Positions 1 through 12,479 are shown, counted from the stretch's first letter. The stretch is 64,000 bases of DNA from Deuterostichococcus epilithicus (GCA_033439295.1 JAVTLE010000004.1:1488012-1552011), one strand, 5' to 3'. Notes: generated by a model from the letters alone, not told the origin. Numbers and translations are program-made.

Positions 1-535
1 ATCCCGGTCGGACCCTGGCGCCTGGCCTGTACCGTCGGCATCCAGCTTGAGGCGTCAGTGCTGTGCGTGATGACTTGTGAACCGTAGGGTGTCTTCAGCA
101 TGGCGTGTGGCGGCTCACTGCAGCAATGGCATTGGGCAAGTCAGGACTTTGCAGCAGTGTGTTCCGGGATTCAGCTTCGAATAGGTATGTGTCGGCTCGT
201 GCGTCTTGAAGTTGGTTTGCAACGTGGTGTCAGGCCCTCTTTCCATCGAACTGTGTTCGCTTGTCTTGCACGTCAGCAGAGAAAGTAAGCTGCGATCTGG
301 TCTAGAGTGTAATGCATGCACACGATAGTAAACATTTACAGGTACCTTGCATTGCTGGAACACTAAACGCTGACTAGGGAGAAGGAAGGGGGAAAGGAAG
401 CAAGAGCGAGTTCCGGCATTTCGACTACACACACAGAACCTGCCAGCTTGCGCATGCAAATTTCTCCTGCGGATTACCTTACTGCGGTGCGGTGTCGAGG
501 ACCTGGAGCCGCCACAATTCGCTGGATTCGGCCAA
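1..535. other. 5' flank without a recognised gene
   Basis: I see no convincing coding exon here. The short open frames show no familiar motif and no codon pattern like the neighbouring genes. The stretch probably holds the promoter and 5' UTR of the ERA-like gene that starts at 536. No clear TATA box was recognised. Confidence 0.4.
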
Positions 536-3500
536 ATGCTTCGGGGATTGCAGGATGGCTGCTGCCGGGCGTCCAGCCGGACAGTGTGGCTGGGCATCGT
601 CAATCAACTGCATTGCGGAGCAGCAGCAGCGTCAGCTGTGATGTGCTCAGTGTCTGCCAGAGACGTGGCCGACAAGGTACAGCCAGGACGTGCGCATCCA
701 CTGACAGCGGCATTAGGCCGGTGGCGAGACTTCAGCAGCATGCCAGCAGCTAGCGACGGCAAATCAGACCCTTTCACCGAGCAGATTGCCGAGCTGGTCC
801 CGGACCACTCGAACAGCTTGGCTCACCATCTGCCAGGTACCTCACGGCTGACGCCGCCACACACTCCTCCACAGTCGCTGCTGCAGCTCACAGAAAGATC
901 GCATCATCATGCAAACCATCGCGTCAAGTCATACATGTGATGGTCCGACGTCCCAATGCCCCGAGCGGATCGCTCCGCCTGCAGGCGGCGAGGTGCTTGA
1001 CGGCAGCGCCGAGGCCGAAAACGCCGCGCTGGCAGAGCCGCAGCGGCGGCTGCTGCAGGCGGGCATCGTGGGCGCGCCCAACGCTGGCAAGTCCAGCCTG
1101 ACCAATGCGCTGGCGGGCCGCAAGGTGGCAGCTGTGTCGCACCGGACCAACACGTCGTCGGCGGCGCGGCTGGCGACATTCACCGATGGCGGCGCCACGC
1201 AGGTGGGATCCTTGTTTTCTGGGTTCTTGACCAGGCCGCAGCGCAGCTGTTTTCCATGGCGTGGTGCTGCTGGATGCAGATTGGCAGCCGCCAACCTGCA
1301 GCCGTGCAGGTCGTGCTGCGGATGTCCGCCGCGGGGCTGTGGCCGCTGTTGTCACTACATGAGTGAGCTGGCTTCGGCCTGCCACCGCAGCGAGACGGCT
1401 CTGGCATGGCGTTTGGCACGATGCCGGCTGCGGCAGTGCGCAGCGGACTCACACACGATGTACCGCGAGGTATATTTCAGAAACAGGAAGACGAAAGGCG
1501 AGCGAACTCTGTCCATTGCCTGTCTGGTCTGCGACTTTGCTCCTAAACCCTGGCGCGTCATGCCTGCGCTCAGGTGGCGGTGTATGACACGCCGGGCGTG
1601 ACGAGCGTGGTGCGAGGGCGCGAGCAGGGTACTCGGGTCCAGGGCGCCTGGCAGGTGGCGCAGCACTGCGGCGCCGTCCTGTTCCTGGTCGACGCCGAGC
1701 GACAGGTGCGCAGAGAGCAGCATTCTGGCATGGTATCTACTTCGTGATTACCCAGTTCAAGCGACTCAGAGGTTGGAAAGTCGTATGAGGCTTCAGGCGA
1801 GGGTGCCTCGCCTGAGGGAGAAGGGCATTGAAGCTGTGCCTGGGGGAGGTCGAGGCTGTGGCAGGCTGGGTGTAAGGTGCCACGCGCAGCTCGCACCCGG
1901 CTGCTGTTCCTTGTGGCGAGCATCGGAGGGTTTCTGCAGTCCTGATTCCCAGGTGGACAGACTGGCGCACCGCCAGAGTGGCTCCCAGCAGCGCGGCTGC
2001 TCAACCTGGGAGCCACCTCGGGTGTCAGCTGTCCACATTGCTTTTGATCATCCGTCAAACCCAGACCATGCGTCTGTTGACAGTGGCCCCACCAGTAGAC
2101 GGTCTGCGTCGCAGATCATTCCCGTGAACTTCACGGGCACATCAATGTGCACCGCGCATGGCAGGCTGTGTTGCCCTGATGCAGCTGGGGCAGCCCGACC
2201 CGCGGGTGACGCGGCTGGCGGAGCAGCTCGAGGTGCGGTGGGCGGCGGCGCGGGCGGCGGCGGCGGCGGAGGCGGCGGCCCTGCCGCCGCCGGACTCGCA
2301 GCCGCCGTGGCAGGGCGACCCGCAGGAGGCGTCAGCCGGCGGCGGCAGCGGCGGCGCGCGTGTGGAGGGATTCTCGGCGGCGCTGGTGCTGAACAAAGTG
2401 GACCTGATTGTCGAGCCGCGGCGGCTGCTGCAGCTGGCAGACAACCTGTCGAAAGCGGCAGGTGTGTGAGTATGTTTTGACTGGCGGCTGGCTGCCATCA
2501 GATGTAAGCCATCAGATATTTAGAAAAGACGCCCTGCTGTGGCTGAGCATCTGCACACTCGTTGATGCCGCCCAAACCCCCTGCGCACTGCTCCTGCACC
2601 AGCAATGGCCTGCAGCTGCAGCTGCGTGTCACCTGCTGATGCAGCAGAACGCGTACCTGGCTGACTTGCCGCTGTTGACACTGGCTCCCGGCACCACAAC
2701 CGCAGGCGGCGCTTTCGAGGAGGTGTTCATGACGTCAGCGCTGAGCGGCAGTGGCGTGGATGAGCTGCGGCAGTACCTGTTCGACAGGTGACTATGGAGT
2801 TCGGGGTATCGAGCGCGACTGCTTGGCTGCAGCTGATCGACGAGTTGGTCAAGCGAAGCCTGCACCTCGAATGCGTGTGCCGTGATGCCTGGCAACAAAG
2901 CGCGTCCCCTGCTGCTCGCTGTGCCCGCCCCTCGGGGTGGCTGCCGGACGTCAACATCAACGACTGTGCCGCAGCTCGCTCAGGCCTGCCACTTTCGATG
3001 AAAGCTGACTTCATCAACGCTGGATCGATTGTCCTGTTGAACAGCACACTGGAAATCTTGCAGCGCGCGTCCTTCGGAGTGGCTGCCGGACGGCTTCTCC
3101 GACGACAGGGTGGCCGCCGCGGCGGACCTGGCCGTGGAACTGGTCAAGGAGCAGCTGTTCCGGCGCCTGAGCGGGGAGCTGCCCTACGAGCTGGAGCCGG
3201 TCCCCACGGAGGCGCGCGAGTTTGCGGCCAACGGCGCGCTGCTGCTGAAGCAGACCATCTTCGTGCGGTCCGAATCGGTGGGTTCCTTGTGGAGTTGAAT
3301 GAAAGTTACGATGGCGTGCATGTTGAGTGATGGGACGTGCGACTTTGCCGCCGGCAGCTCGCTGCTGCTGAAGCAGACTGTCTTCATGTGCTCGGACTCA
3401 GTGCATTGGCGATGGCATTGTCTCGTCTACTTGTTGATTACAACGACAACATCGCAGGCTTGCAGCGCAGGAGGCAACGCGTAACAGTGTAAAGCTGGGA

Positions 3501-3784
3501 TCTACGCAACTGCTAGAACAAGGGAATTTCGCTGCCAGGGGGCCCATGCCGCTGTAGTATCTGCCTGAGCCGCAAGCACTGTCACAGGACATTGCGTGCC
3601 GCCGCTGCAGGTGCGCGGCATCGTGGTGGGCACAAACGGCGAGGTCATCGGCCAGGTGGGCATCACGGCACGGCAGGCGCTGCAGCGGACGCTGGGGAAA
3701 CCGGTGCACCTGTACCTGAGTGTCGTCGTCCGCAAGCCGGGCGGCTCCGATACCGCGCAGCTCATGGCGCAGCGAGGCGCCTGA
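536..3784 (+). CDS. ERA: ERA-like GTPase with C-terminal KH domain, predicted mitochondrial
   Basis: Era GTPases bind small-subunit rRNA and help assemble the small ribosomal subunit. Seven exons close in frame (465 codons): 536-836, 985-1202, 1574-1705, 2185-2461, 2706-2787, 3064-3277 and 3611-3784, all with GT-AG introns. Visible motifs are G1 GAPNAGKSS (residues 130-138), G3 DTPG (178-181), G4 NKVD (287-290), a G5-like TSAL, and a KH loop GTNG (415-418) in the last exon. Residues about 235-275 are an Ala/Pro/Gly-rich insertion absent from bacterial Era. The first exon (ATG at 536) reads as an Arg/Ser/Ala-rich presequence, so a mitochondrial location is inferred; an ATG at 909 is possible but would lie inside intron 1. 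The intron before the last exon holds a decayed copy of the exon 6 end. Confidence 0.93.
3341..3403 (+). repeat. Decayed copy of ERA exon 6 end and donor
   Basis: This intronic stretch repeats about 3222-3279 with an offset of about 120 bp. It keeps the core encoding LLLKQT and a donor-like GTG, but has several substitutions. A stop codon separates it from the real exon, so it is not a usable extension. Confidence 0.8.
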
Positions 3785-4370
3785 GCCGCGGCAGGACATG
3801 GGCAGTCTGCGGGCTCTGGCAACTCAGCGGTTGAAGCATTGGTTCTTGAACGCCACAGCGTGAGGAGTTTGCAAAAATGTAATTCCAGCAGGTGTCCTGA
3901 GCGCTGCAGATTGCGCAGCACGCCATCCGCCATAGGCTGCCACGCCGAGGCTGCATCGGCGGTTCACACATGGGTGCTGCATTTCACTCGCCTGCGATGT
4001 GGAGTTTTTCTCCATCATGCAGGGAGAATAGCCAAGGAGGTCGATGCTGCGCCGCCGGCATTTCTGGCAACATGCTGATCCGTCCTGCTGCCAGCACCTG
4101 CTTCCCCTGCACCTTCTGCACGCTGTGCAGGTGCACTTGACGCATTGCACCCCCTTTACGTTGACGCAGCGATCGCAAGTTGCGCGCGCGACGTTCGCAT
4201 CTAGAGCAGCTTCCGTGTGCCCCAGTTTCGCGAACATTTCCGAACCCGGATCTCGTTCTTTCCGTCACGGAGGCCGGGCTTGCGGCAAGAGACGGTGCAT
4301 GCCGAATTGCGAATCTCGCAGGATGAAGCGCTGAGGACCGACATGCACATGGAAGCATGCTGATCTCGGC
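3785..4370. other. Intergenic, ERA to LST8
   Basis: The two genes lie in the same direction. The 586 bp between them should hold the ERA 3' UTR and the LST8 promoter and 5' UTR. No coding exon or RNA gene was recognised. Confidence 0.5.
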
Positions 4371-7300
4371 ATGGGCTCGTCAGTGGTGCTGGCCACAGCA
4401 GGCTATGACCACACTATCAGGCAAGCTCCTTGCGTTGCGTCGGCTTCGGTGAGGATGTCTGGATTTGTTTATATTCTTGAGGAGGAATATCACTGTTTGC
4501 TGCAAGACTGGTCAGGACACGAGCCAGAGGTAGCGCGTCGGGGTGTCTGTGGAATTGACGCCGTGTGCTTGACCTGCAGGTTCTGGGAGGCTACGAGCGG
4601 CATCTGCTATCGCACGCTCCAGTTCGCAGACTCTCAGGCGGGCCTGCAGTCCAGCCAGCGATGCCTGCCTCAGCAACGTTGCTTGCCCTGCCGTGCCAAC
4701 TGGCCGCTTCGACACCAGCCCTGCATGTATACGCCCTGCTGCACGTCAGACTTCACAACATGCATCGAGGGAATACGATGAAGACCTTTCATTCACCGCG
4801 GCAGGTCAACAAACTCGAGATCACAGCCGACAAGCAGCTGCTGGCGGCGGCGGGCAGCCCGGCCGTCAAGATCTTTGAGGTAGCGGGTGGCGCGGCGCAG
4901 CCTATCCACAGCTTCGACGGCCACACCGGCAATGTCACAGGTGTCACGTCTTGCAGGCATGCACGACATGCTGGTCTGCACTTCGAGGACAGCATCTTGT
5001 TGGGTGGGTGCCCTCTGCATGGTAATCAGACAGAGGCAACCTGCCAAGGACCAGCCGGAACTTCGGCCTTGTCCGCGCAATTGACCCCCGGCACAGCTTG
5101 CGCCGCCCTGCTGCTCTGCAGCGGTGGGCTGCGAGAAGCACTGCAATTGGGTGTGGCCAAGAGCAGAAGAACCACGAGTGCCTGCAGACCGTGTGGCCCC
5201 TTTGCCAACCTGTAGCGGTGGGCTTCGAGAAGCACTCCAAGTGGATGTGGACGGCCAGCGAGGACGGCACCGTCAAAGTGTGGGACGTGCGCGCGCGCGG
5301 TTGCCAGCGGGAGTACGAGAGCCGCGCTCCCGTCAATTGCGCGGTGCTGCACCCCAACCAGGGCGAGCTCATCTCGGGTGCGGTAATCGATTCAACGATT
5401 CTATCTTCTGGCAACAGATTCTGCTCCTGATCTGAAGATTCGACGCGGCTGCAGTGGGGGCGCGCCTGGCGTGAGGGGCATGCACTGCAGCGGGCTGCGC
5501 ATGCAGCATGCGGCGACAGATGTGGCCTCAGCCAAGCGCCTCGCTTACTGCTGGACCAAACATTTGTCAATCGCCCGCTGCAGGCGATGCGGCGGGCAAT
5601 ATCCGGGTGTGGGACCTGACGGCAGGCGCCTGCTCCTGCGAGCTGGTGCCCGAGGTCGGCACCCCCGTGAGGTGGGGACGCGCCGCCTGCCAGTGTCCAG
5701 CAAGGAATGGACTCGCAGGACCCGCGTGTGGATAGCAGGCCGAGCATGGGACAAAGCCTGGAGGCGCTGATCGCTTGACTGCGCCGATGCGCGGCTGATC
5801 GCCCGGGGTGCACGTCCGCATGCATGCGAGGGCCTGCTTGCCGGTGCACCTCGCAAGTCGTGCTGATGTTGGCGCCAGACAAAGCCGCCATGTCAGCCAG
5901 GGCTGCAGCGGCAACACGGTGGCTGCGGCCAACAATGCAGGATCTCACACTTACATCTGTTGTAAGTGCATGTTCTGGTAACATGCTGCCACACCTACAC
6001 AGGAGCCTGTCGGTGGCCCTGGATGGCAGCATGGTGGTGGCAGCCAACAACGCAGGCACTGCCTACGTGTGGCGCATGCTGCGCGGCGCCAGCGTCACCA
6101 CCCACTTCGAGCCGCTGCACAAGCTGCGGGCGCACCAGGGTGGGTTGTGCAACGTTCTTGTGGTTTGCCTGAAATCCCGTTTCTGTGCTGCATTGGCATG
6201 GCACTTGCACGAATCCAAATCCACAAGCGTCTGCAGGCACAGCGCTCAATGCTTTGAACCCTAATCCTTAGAAGCAGCTCAGTGACGCAGCTTTGCTGCG
6301 GCTCCATGCCCGATGCGTCCTGTGCAAGTCTGCGAACCTCGCGTCTCTGCTGTTGGATCAAGATCGTGACTTGCCACCACAGAGCAGCCTGCGCAGGCAG
6401 TTTCCAACCGGTGTTGGCCTGCGCGACGCTGTTGTCACACCACAGGCTACGTGCCCATGGCCCTGCTGAGGCCGGACATGAAGCAGTTTGTGCTAAGTCT
6501 CGCTGTCGTTCCGACCATTGCAGCTTACCCTGCCGCAGGTTACGTGCTCAAGTGCTTACTGAGCCCGGACATGCGGCAGCTGGCCACAGTGAGCTCCGAC
6601 AAGACCATCAAGCTGTGGAATGTGGACGGCTTCACCCTGGACCGCACCCTCACCGGTGCGCGGCTCAGGGTGTCGCGGTTGATCCAGGGGTTTTGGAGAC
6701 TTCCTGCGGCTGCACGACGACTCTCTGTGTTCAAGTTCATCGCAGAGCTGTTGACTGCCTTGTGTTGCCGGCCCCGCTGCGGCACCTGCAGTGCCGCCTT
6801 GCACTGTATGAAGAGCTTGCCCAGAAGGGTGCAGCCAGCTGAAATGCGATCGTGACTTCAGCGTCGACCAGCAGTCTGCTGCCTGATGCGCTCTCACGAG
6901 CACTGGAGGCAGCTCAGGCAGCCGGGTTATCTCCCCTGCCCTGGCGCTGCCAGGCATGCCGGCTGTTGCTTTACCCGTCCTGACAGCACCTGCTGAGACG
7001 CGGACACTGCTCACACACTGCTGATGTCATGCCCGCTGCTTTATTTATATTTTTTCCCCTGGGTGCAGGGCACTCCAAGTGGGTGTGGGACTGCGTGTTC
7101 TCAGTGGATGCAGCATACTTGGTGACAGCCAGCTCCGACTGCACCGCGCGGCTGTGGGACCTGTCCAGCGGCGACGCCATCCGCGTGTACAGCGGCCACC
7201 ACAAGGCGAGCCCAACCCTTCGTTGGAATAAATTCATACCATGTGACTGCCGCAATAGCAGCGTTTCGATGCTCACGTGTGCTGTGGGGAAAACTTGGTT

Positions 7301-7684
7301 TCTGCGGCTGTGGGACCTGTCCTGCGGGGACGCCATCCATGTGTACAGCGGCCACCACAATTCCGTGGCCTGTCAGATTTCCTGATCGTGAGCATGTTAC
7401 CCACGCAACACTCCACCTTTTGGCGCGCCACTCCACTTGTCCTGCGATCATCAGTCTTGTTCCTTATACTCACACTGGATTGCACCATCCATCTGTGGCG
7501 AAGACGCCCGAAGGCCGTGCTCTGCTGCTGTGTCTGCTGCTGGGCGGCAGACGTGGGGAGCGTTTTGTCGAAGCTGCAATGTGGGCTGAGGCGTGTGCCA
7601 GGCGGGGCGCAGGCGGTGGTGGCATGCGCCCTGAATGACTCAGCCATCGAGGGAGCGCCTGGCGGCCACCCGGAGGGCGGCTAA
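4371..7684 (+). CDS. LST8: LST8, WD40 subunit of the TOR kinase complex
   Basis: LST8 is a seven-bladed WD40 propeller that binds the TOR kinase domain and stabilises TOR complexes. Nine exons close in frame (318 codons), the usual family length: 4371-4420, 4580-4637, 4805-4940, 5216-5377, 5584-5671, 6003-6139, 6539-6655, 7069-7205 and 7613-7684. Family landmarks include [14 protein letters not shown] at the N-terminus, [54 protein letters not shown] and [12 protein letters not shown] near the end. Introns 1, 2 and 8 need GC donors (after CAG, CAG and AAG); the other five use GT. Four introns carry decayed copies of neighbouring exon ends. The start codon agrees with the short N-terminus of the family. 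Confidence 0.95.
5111..5158 (+). repeat. Decayed copy of the LST8 exon 4 start with acceptor
   Basis: It matches about 5206-5260 at an offset near 95 bp, including the AG acceptor and the CGGTGGGCT start. The reading frame is lost downstream. Confidence 0.8.
5906..5960 (+). repeat. Decayed copy of the LST8 exon 6 core
   Basis: It resembles the part of exon 6 encoding [11 protein letters not shown] (about 6028-6072), with several substitutions. It lies wholly inside intron 5. Confidence 0.7.
6441..6500 (+). repeat. Decayed copy of the LST8 exon 7 start with acceptor
   Basis: It resembles 6533-6595, offset about 93 bp. A CAG acceptor precedes a GCTACGTG start, against GTTACGTG in the real exon. 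Confidence 0.8.
7303..7361 (+). repeat. Decayed copy of the LST8 exon 8 end
   Basis: It closely matches 7147-7205 (GGCTGTGGGACCTGTCC onward) at an offset of about 156 bp and sits inside intron 8. The real copy ends HHK followed by a GC donor. This copy diverges just at the donor position. Confidence 0.85.
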
Positions 7685-8329
7685 TCTCAACCCAGCACAA
7701 GAGGCGTGCCGCGCATTGCGGTGGTGCTGCGGCAGCACGCAGAAATGCGCCGGCGTGCTCGCTGGCGTGCGGCGGCGGCATGCTTGCGGTGGGGTCAGAT
7801 GGCTCGCAGTCTCGGCAGGGGAGGCAGCAGCCCGCCTCGTGACACCGCGCTGCTGGCGGCAGCAGCTGAAGGCCTGCACTGGGTTTGCATGATCCGTGCT
7901 GAGGGTGCAGTGTTTCACTTTACATGCACTTGCGGTCGGTGCTGCAGATGCTCCGACGTGAGGGGCCTTGCTCAGACCAGTTGCTCCGCGGGATGTTGAG
8001 GGTCCGGAGTCTGACTTGGTGCAGTTCAGCACCGGGGGGTGCATCAACGTGCAATTGTGAGTGGTGCTGCGCGGACATGCAATATGTTATGATGGCTGCT
8101 TCCGTGTTTGGTGACACTGGTTCAAGATACCATGCGAAGCAGAGAATCATGAACAGGTTGTCCGTCATCCCCAGGCACCACAGACAGATGCTGATTTGCT
8201 CTAAGTTGCTGGCCGACGGTGCAAACGGCACGCCTCATTTGCACCACATCTTTGCTCCTGAATGGACTTCTTATTGCATTGCAGATTCCCGCTGACACAA
8301 AACTGAAACCTGTGACTTCGTGAGCGCCT
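7685..8329. other. Intergenic, LST8 to composite pseudogene
   Basis: No coding exon or RNA gene was recognised. I looked for resemblance to the flank upstream of the F-box/SNF2 start (32650-33100) and found none that I trust, so the left edge of the duplicated segment is probably near 8330. Confidence 0.4.
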
Positions 8330-9740
8330 GAGATGGAGCTCTTCACTTGCTGCAGAAGACGTCGCTGGTGCCATTGTGCCCGTGCATGCATGCTGATATA
8401 TAACCACACTGCGCAAACTCGGCAGTCCGACCAACTGTGGCAGTTGCGGCGCAGGCAGACGCTGGTGGACAGGTCGACTGACACGCTCGCGGATAGCAAG
8501 GGTTGCCCCCTGCTGCAGGCGGTCGGACACCTGGTGCGTTGCATCAATAATAGCTCGGCATTGCGCCGCCAACCGCCGATCTGGATCAGATGATTGGGCC
8601 AGTGCAGCTACTGTGCCGGCAATGGCCAGCATTGTCTCTCAGGTCCATCATCCTATATCACCCTGCACTGCTGAGGGCACTCTAATCCCCTAAGATTATG
8701 AGAGAGCTTTGTCTGATTTTGCACTGACTTTGCGCTGTGAGCTGTGCAGGCGTTGAGCAGTGGCCTGGGTGCAAGAGGCCGGGTGGTGGCGCACCGTACA
8801 GGGGACGTGCTCGTGCGCCTGGATATCTACTTTCCCCCTCTGGTGAGAAGCTTTCAGCCCACAATTTTAAGTGCCTTGGCCAGCTCCTAGCTGTGGTTCG
8901 TGTTCACAGCTGGCACACTCCTCACCAATTCAAATGTTGAGCCGCTGCTCGAGCGTCAGCGCGGCGCCAGTCATGCAGTTGCCTGCGTTCATCAGCACAA
9001 AGCCGCAATGCCAATAGCGGGTGCACCGCCGAGGCAGGCGGTTTGCGACGCTGCAACTGGCTTACGTCTGGAGGCCAGCGACTAGCCGAACACTGCAAAG
9101 GCCGGGAACCCACCAGGCGGCTGGCACCCTTCGCGCAGGCTGCGGATCGGGGTGCACCTCTGGAAGCGCAGCACGGCTGCCGCCTTGTATTCGGCCACCT
9201 GCATTTGCTGGGCGAGGCGCTGCAGCCCGAGACTGCACCGGGCGGCAAAGTCGACACAAATGCAGCAGCAGCGGAGGGGGCAAGCCGGGGTGCAGAGGCT
9301 GCCGCAGGCGCCTGCGAGCAGCAGCCAGCGGTCAATGCGCCAGGTGGAGAATGCCTCTGTCGGTTGGGAGGGCCTTTAGTGGCCTTGCCAGCTGTGCGAC
9401 CAGGTCGTCGAAGACAACAATGATGGCACATGGCGTGCATCATATGAGCGACAGGCGCCAGGTCCCCAGTGGATCCATCACGCTGCTCTTTGATTCCTTG
9501 CAGACTGGCGCAGTGCTTTGAGGAGCTGCCGAGCACGCACATGCACTCCGCTGCCATGCCGCTGCCGCCGCCGCTGTCAGCAGGCGCCGCACCAGCCCCG
9601 CAGCTCGGCGGCGGCACGTCAGGCTGCACAGCGGACGGCGTGCAGCCGGCTGCCGCGCGCCGGTGCCACGGCGGCCCAGCCTGATGGCGCTGCCGCCGGA
9701 GGTGCTTTGCGGCATACTGCAGGTGACTGTCTGGTTCTGT
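8330..9740 (+). pseudogene. Partial copy of the F-box/SNF2 gene, 5' part
   Basis: This stretch is an inverted, diverged copy of about 32560-31150, introns included. Matching blocks include the frame around RQTLVDRS (near 8455), the exon encoding VVAHRTGDVLVRLDIYFPL (near 8765-8850), and the start of the F-box reading LPPEVLCGILQ (near 9685-9722). In the segment just before the F-box the frame is shifted relative to the parent, giving a stop at about 9682. The copy ends just after the ILQ codons and their donor, so the rest of the F-box and the whole SNF2 part are missing. It is best read as a truncated genomic duplicate rather than a working gene. Confidence 0.85.
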
Positions 9741-9761
9741 CCGGCCTAATATCAAGTCCGG

Positions 9762-12240
9762 CATCGAAGGTCGGACTACAGACTCCTGAGGATGACATAC
9801 GCCTGTGCTGAACTCCTCAGCTCCTTTCCTGCTTCCCCAGGGCTGCTATGGGTGTGGCCATCGTCGGTGAGCCTGGACATGCTGTCTGATGGCCCTAGTG
9901 AGCACAACATGCCGGTGCTGCTAGAGGCGGAACAAGGCGCTGGGTGGGACCTGGAATCATACTACCAACAGTGTTCGCGAGTTGCGACTCCGCCAAGCTG
10001 GGTGAGCATCGATGAACCTTGTCCAATGTGCCCTCCCTGAGGACGCTCGCCCCTTGTTTGCTGCCACTGCCGCCGCCGTCAAGTCGGCGCCTCTCCTTCC
10101 AGACCAATATGCCCCCACAAACCTGTGCTGGCGGAGACGCAGCACACAGCGCGATGAGCAGCTTGTTCTCAGCCTGTGTTGCGCAGGAAACGCGTGCTAT
10201 CCATTCAAAACCTGGCGTCAAGCATCTTGAATTGTCCATTCTGACGTCATTGTTGTGAGAGAAATTCTCAAACATGCAACTCGTGTCTCTGCAGTTGAGC
10301 ACCTCGCGGATCCCGCCATATGCCCTTCACAGACCATGCCACCGTCAGCAGGCGCTCCAGCAGCTCGGTCATCGAGCTGGAGGTCACACGGCACGGCCCC
10401 CGGGGCTTTGACGGGAAGGGGAGGCGGGCCCGCGAGCCGGCGCCCTCGGGTGAGCTCGCCGTTGCCCTCACCGAAGCAGCACCTGAAAGCTGTTCAGCAC
10501 CGCTGGGGAACATTGGCAGCCTGCGGACTCGGACGCGGCATGTTGGCCAGCGGTTAGGCAAGTCGGCAGCTCCGAGTCCAGGCTTGGGGACTGCTGCTTT
10601 GCTGGGAAGCTGGGGCTCGGTGGCGGTCAAGCAGCAGACCACGTGCCAAACCCCAGGCATTCAGCTGCGCGGCTGGCAAGGCCCGGAGCAGTGCGGCGGC
10701 TGGGCAACGCCAGTCCGATGCAGGCGGATGCCCTGGTCATGCGGATGCGGCGTCATGCGGGCGGGGGACCTGACGACAGCTTGACACATCAGACACCTTG
10801 CTGAACCAACCTCCACTGCATCAATTGCTCAAACAACCCTTCGCTATGCTGGCAGGCGCATGAATACGGCGCAGCTGCGGTACCCGACGCTGCTGCGGCA
10901 CACCATTGACACTTACGACACCGAGGGCTTCGCCAACATCACAGCGACATACTGTGTGCCGCTGACACCCGAACGATCCCACATTTTCGTGTGGCAGCCC
11001 CTGCGCTTCACGGCCAGGGTCCCTGAGTTCATCATGAATGCATTTCAGCAGGCTTATCGAACCTGTTCTGTGTACACCTCTCGTCTGCTGCACTCGAGAA
11101 TGCTCGGCTGTCGCCACACCGACTCCTTTCCGTGTTACCTGTTGTACTTTCCAACAGTTTGAGTCTGGCCGCTAGCACGACTGCGCCTTGCCGAACACAC
11201 GCCATTTCCTGCTCGGGTGTGTTTCACGCACTGTCAGTTGCCTCTGCAGTGGCCGCTCGTGCTGGTGTCCACAGGCCTGGCTCGTCCACGAGACTTGGCC
11301 AAGACCCTGTGTTCGGCAGTTTTGCCCGCTGATGCTCACTTTGTTTTTGCCGCCGTTGCAGAGCGAGTGCCAGAGTGGCAGGTGCACGTGGGACAGAACA
11401 AGGAGAACGATGTGGTGTTTCTGCACGCTCAAGAGTCCAAGTCTGTCGCCCGCGGTGTGTGCTCTTTCTGTTCCTTATGCCCTTCCTCTGCATTCAGGAC
11501 CTTTCTTCTGAACCAGCAGACGTGGTTTGCGCCAGCGGCCGGCCCTGCCTCCCAGCCGGCACGGTCTGCATGTGGGTGGCTTCGGAAAGGCCGCGGCAGG
11601 CGCAGCCCTCGGATGCGACTTGCGTGCTGCTTTGCAATTCGCAGCAGCCAAGCACAGCGCCGTTGCAGCCGGGTGCGTCCAGGTGGTCACGGCTTGTAAA
11701 CGGTACTATCATCAATGGTGTCTCCGGATCGTCACGGCCTTCCAATCGTGGCTGCAGCGCTCCGCTCGGCTGGTGGTGGGCCTTCGGCCCGCAGGACGAG
11801 GCCTGGGCTGAAGATCGGCACCGCTGAACGGGCCGTGCACCTGCGTGCACGTTGCCCTCCTGAGCACAGCCTCGACCACAGATCCCGAACTCACCTCGCC
11901 CAGCGCTGCCACGCCCTCCAACTTTTCCCAGGTCGTTACTGTCGCCACCCAGTTGCTCGACACCCAGCAGCTGGGTACCCTGGGGCTCCACAAGAGGCAT
12001 GTGGCCCTTTCAGCAGGCGGCGGGGGCGCGATTGGACAAGGAGCAGCTCCTGGACCGATACTACAGCCACACGAAGCACTGCAATGCTTGTTTCGGTGCG
12101 CTGTGCAACACGCGGCACTTATGCCATGGCAGCGGCAGCGCTGCTGGCCAGGGCGCTGTCCTCGGCGGTCGCGGCGGCAGCAGCATTGGCCGGCGGCATG
12201 CAGTCTGCGGCCATGAAGGAAAAGGGGTGGAGTTGGTCTT
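9762..12240 (+). pseudogene. Partial copy of the Rieske oxygenase gene, 3' part
   Basis: This is an inverted, diverged copy of about 38690-35880, introns included. It lacks the parent's first four exons and therefore both Rieske Cys-His motifs. Lesions visible against the parent are a 1-base deletion in the DPxH iron-site codons near 10311, a donor GT changed to AT at 11038-11039, several indels around 11750-11800, and a 4-base insertion (TTAT) at 12119-12122 before the C-terminal membrane segment. Homology to the F-box copy stops near 9740 and this homology starts near 9762, so the two pseudogene parts abut directly. Confidence 0.88.
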
Positions 12241-12479
12241 AGTTGTTGGCCAACTTGTTGGAGTTGGCTTTTTGGGGTGTAATACGTCTTTTGGGGTGAA
12301 ACACGTCCTTAATATCAATAAGCAGATGTATGTCCAACAGCGGCCGCGACACGGCATGCAGCGGCGCAATTATTCTCCTTCACTAGAAAATGTCCCGCAA
12401 CAATGCAGACTATCTCGAGCGCTCAGTCATGAATGATCACGTGCTGTGAAAGCACACACAAAACCCAAACCACAATCGT

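Noticed and set aside
7303-7361. An eighth WD repeat or alternative exon of LST8
   Set aside because: The frame ends in a stop soon after, and the closed nine-exon model already gives the full propeller.
9762-12240. A second functional Rieske oxygenase
   Set aside because: Both Rieske ligand exons are missing, one donor is destroyed and several frameshifts are present.
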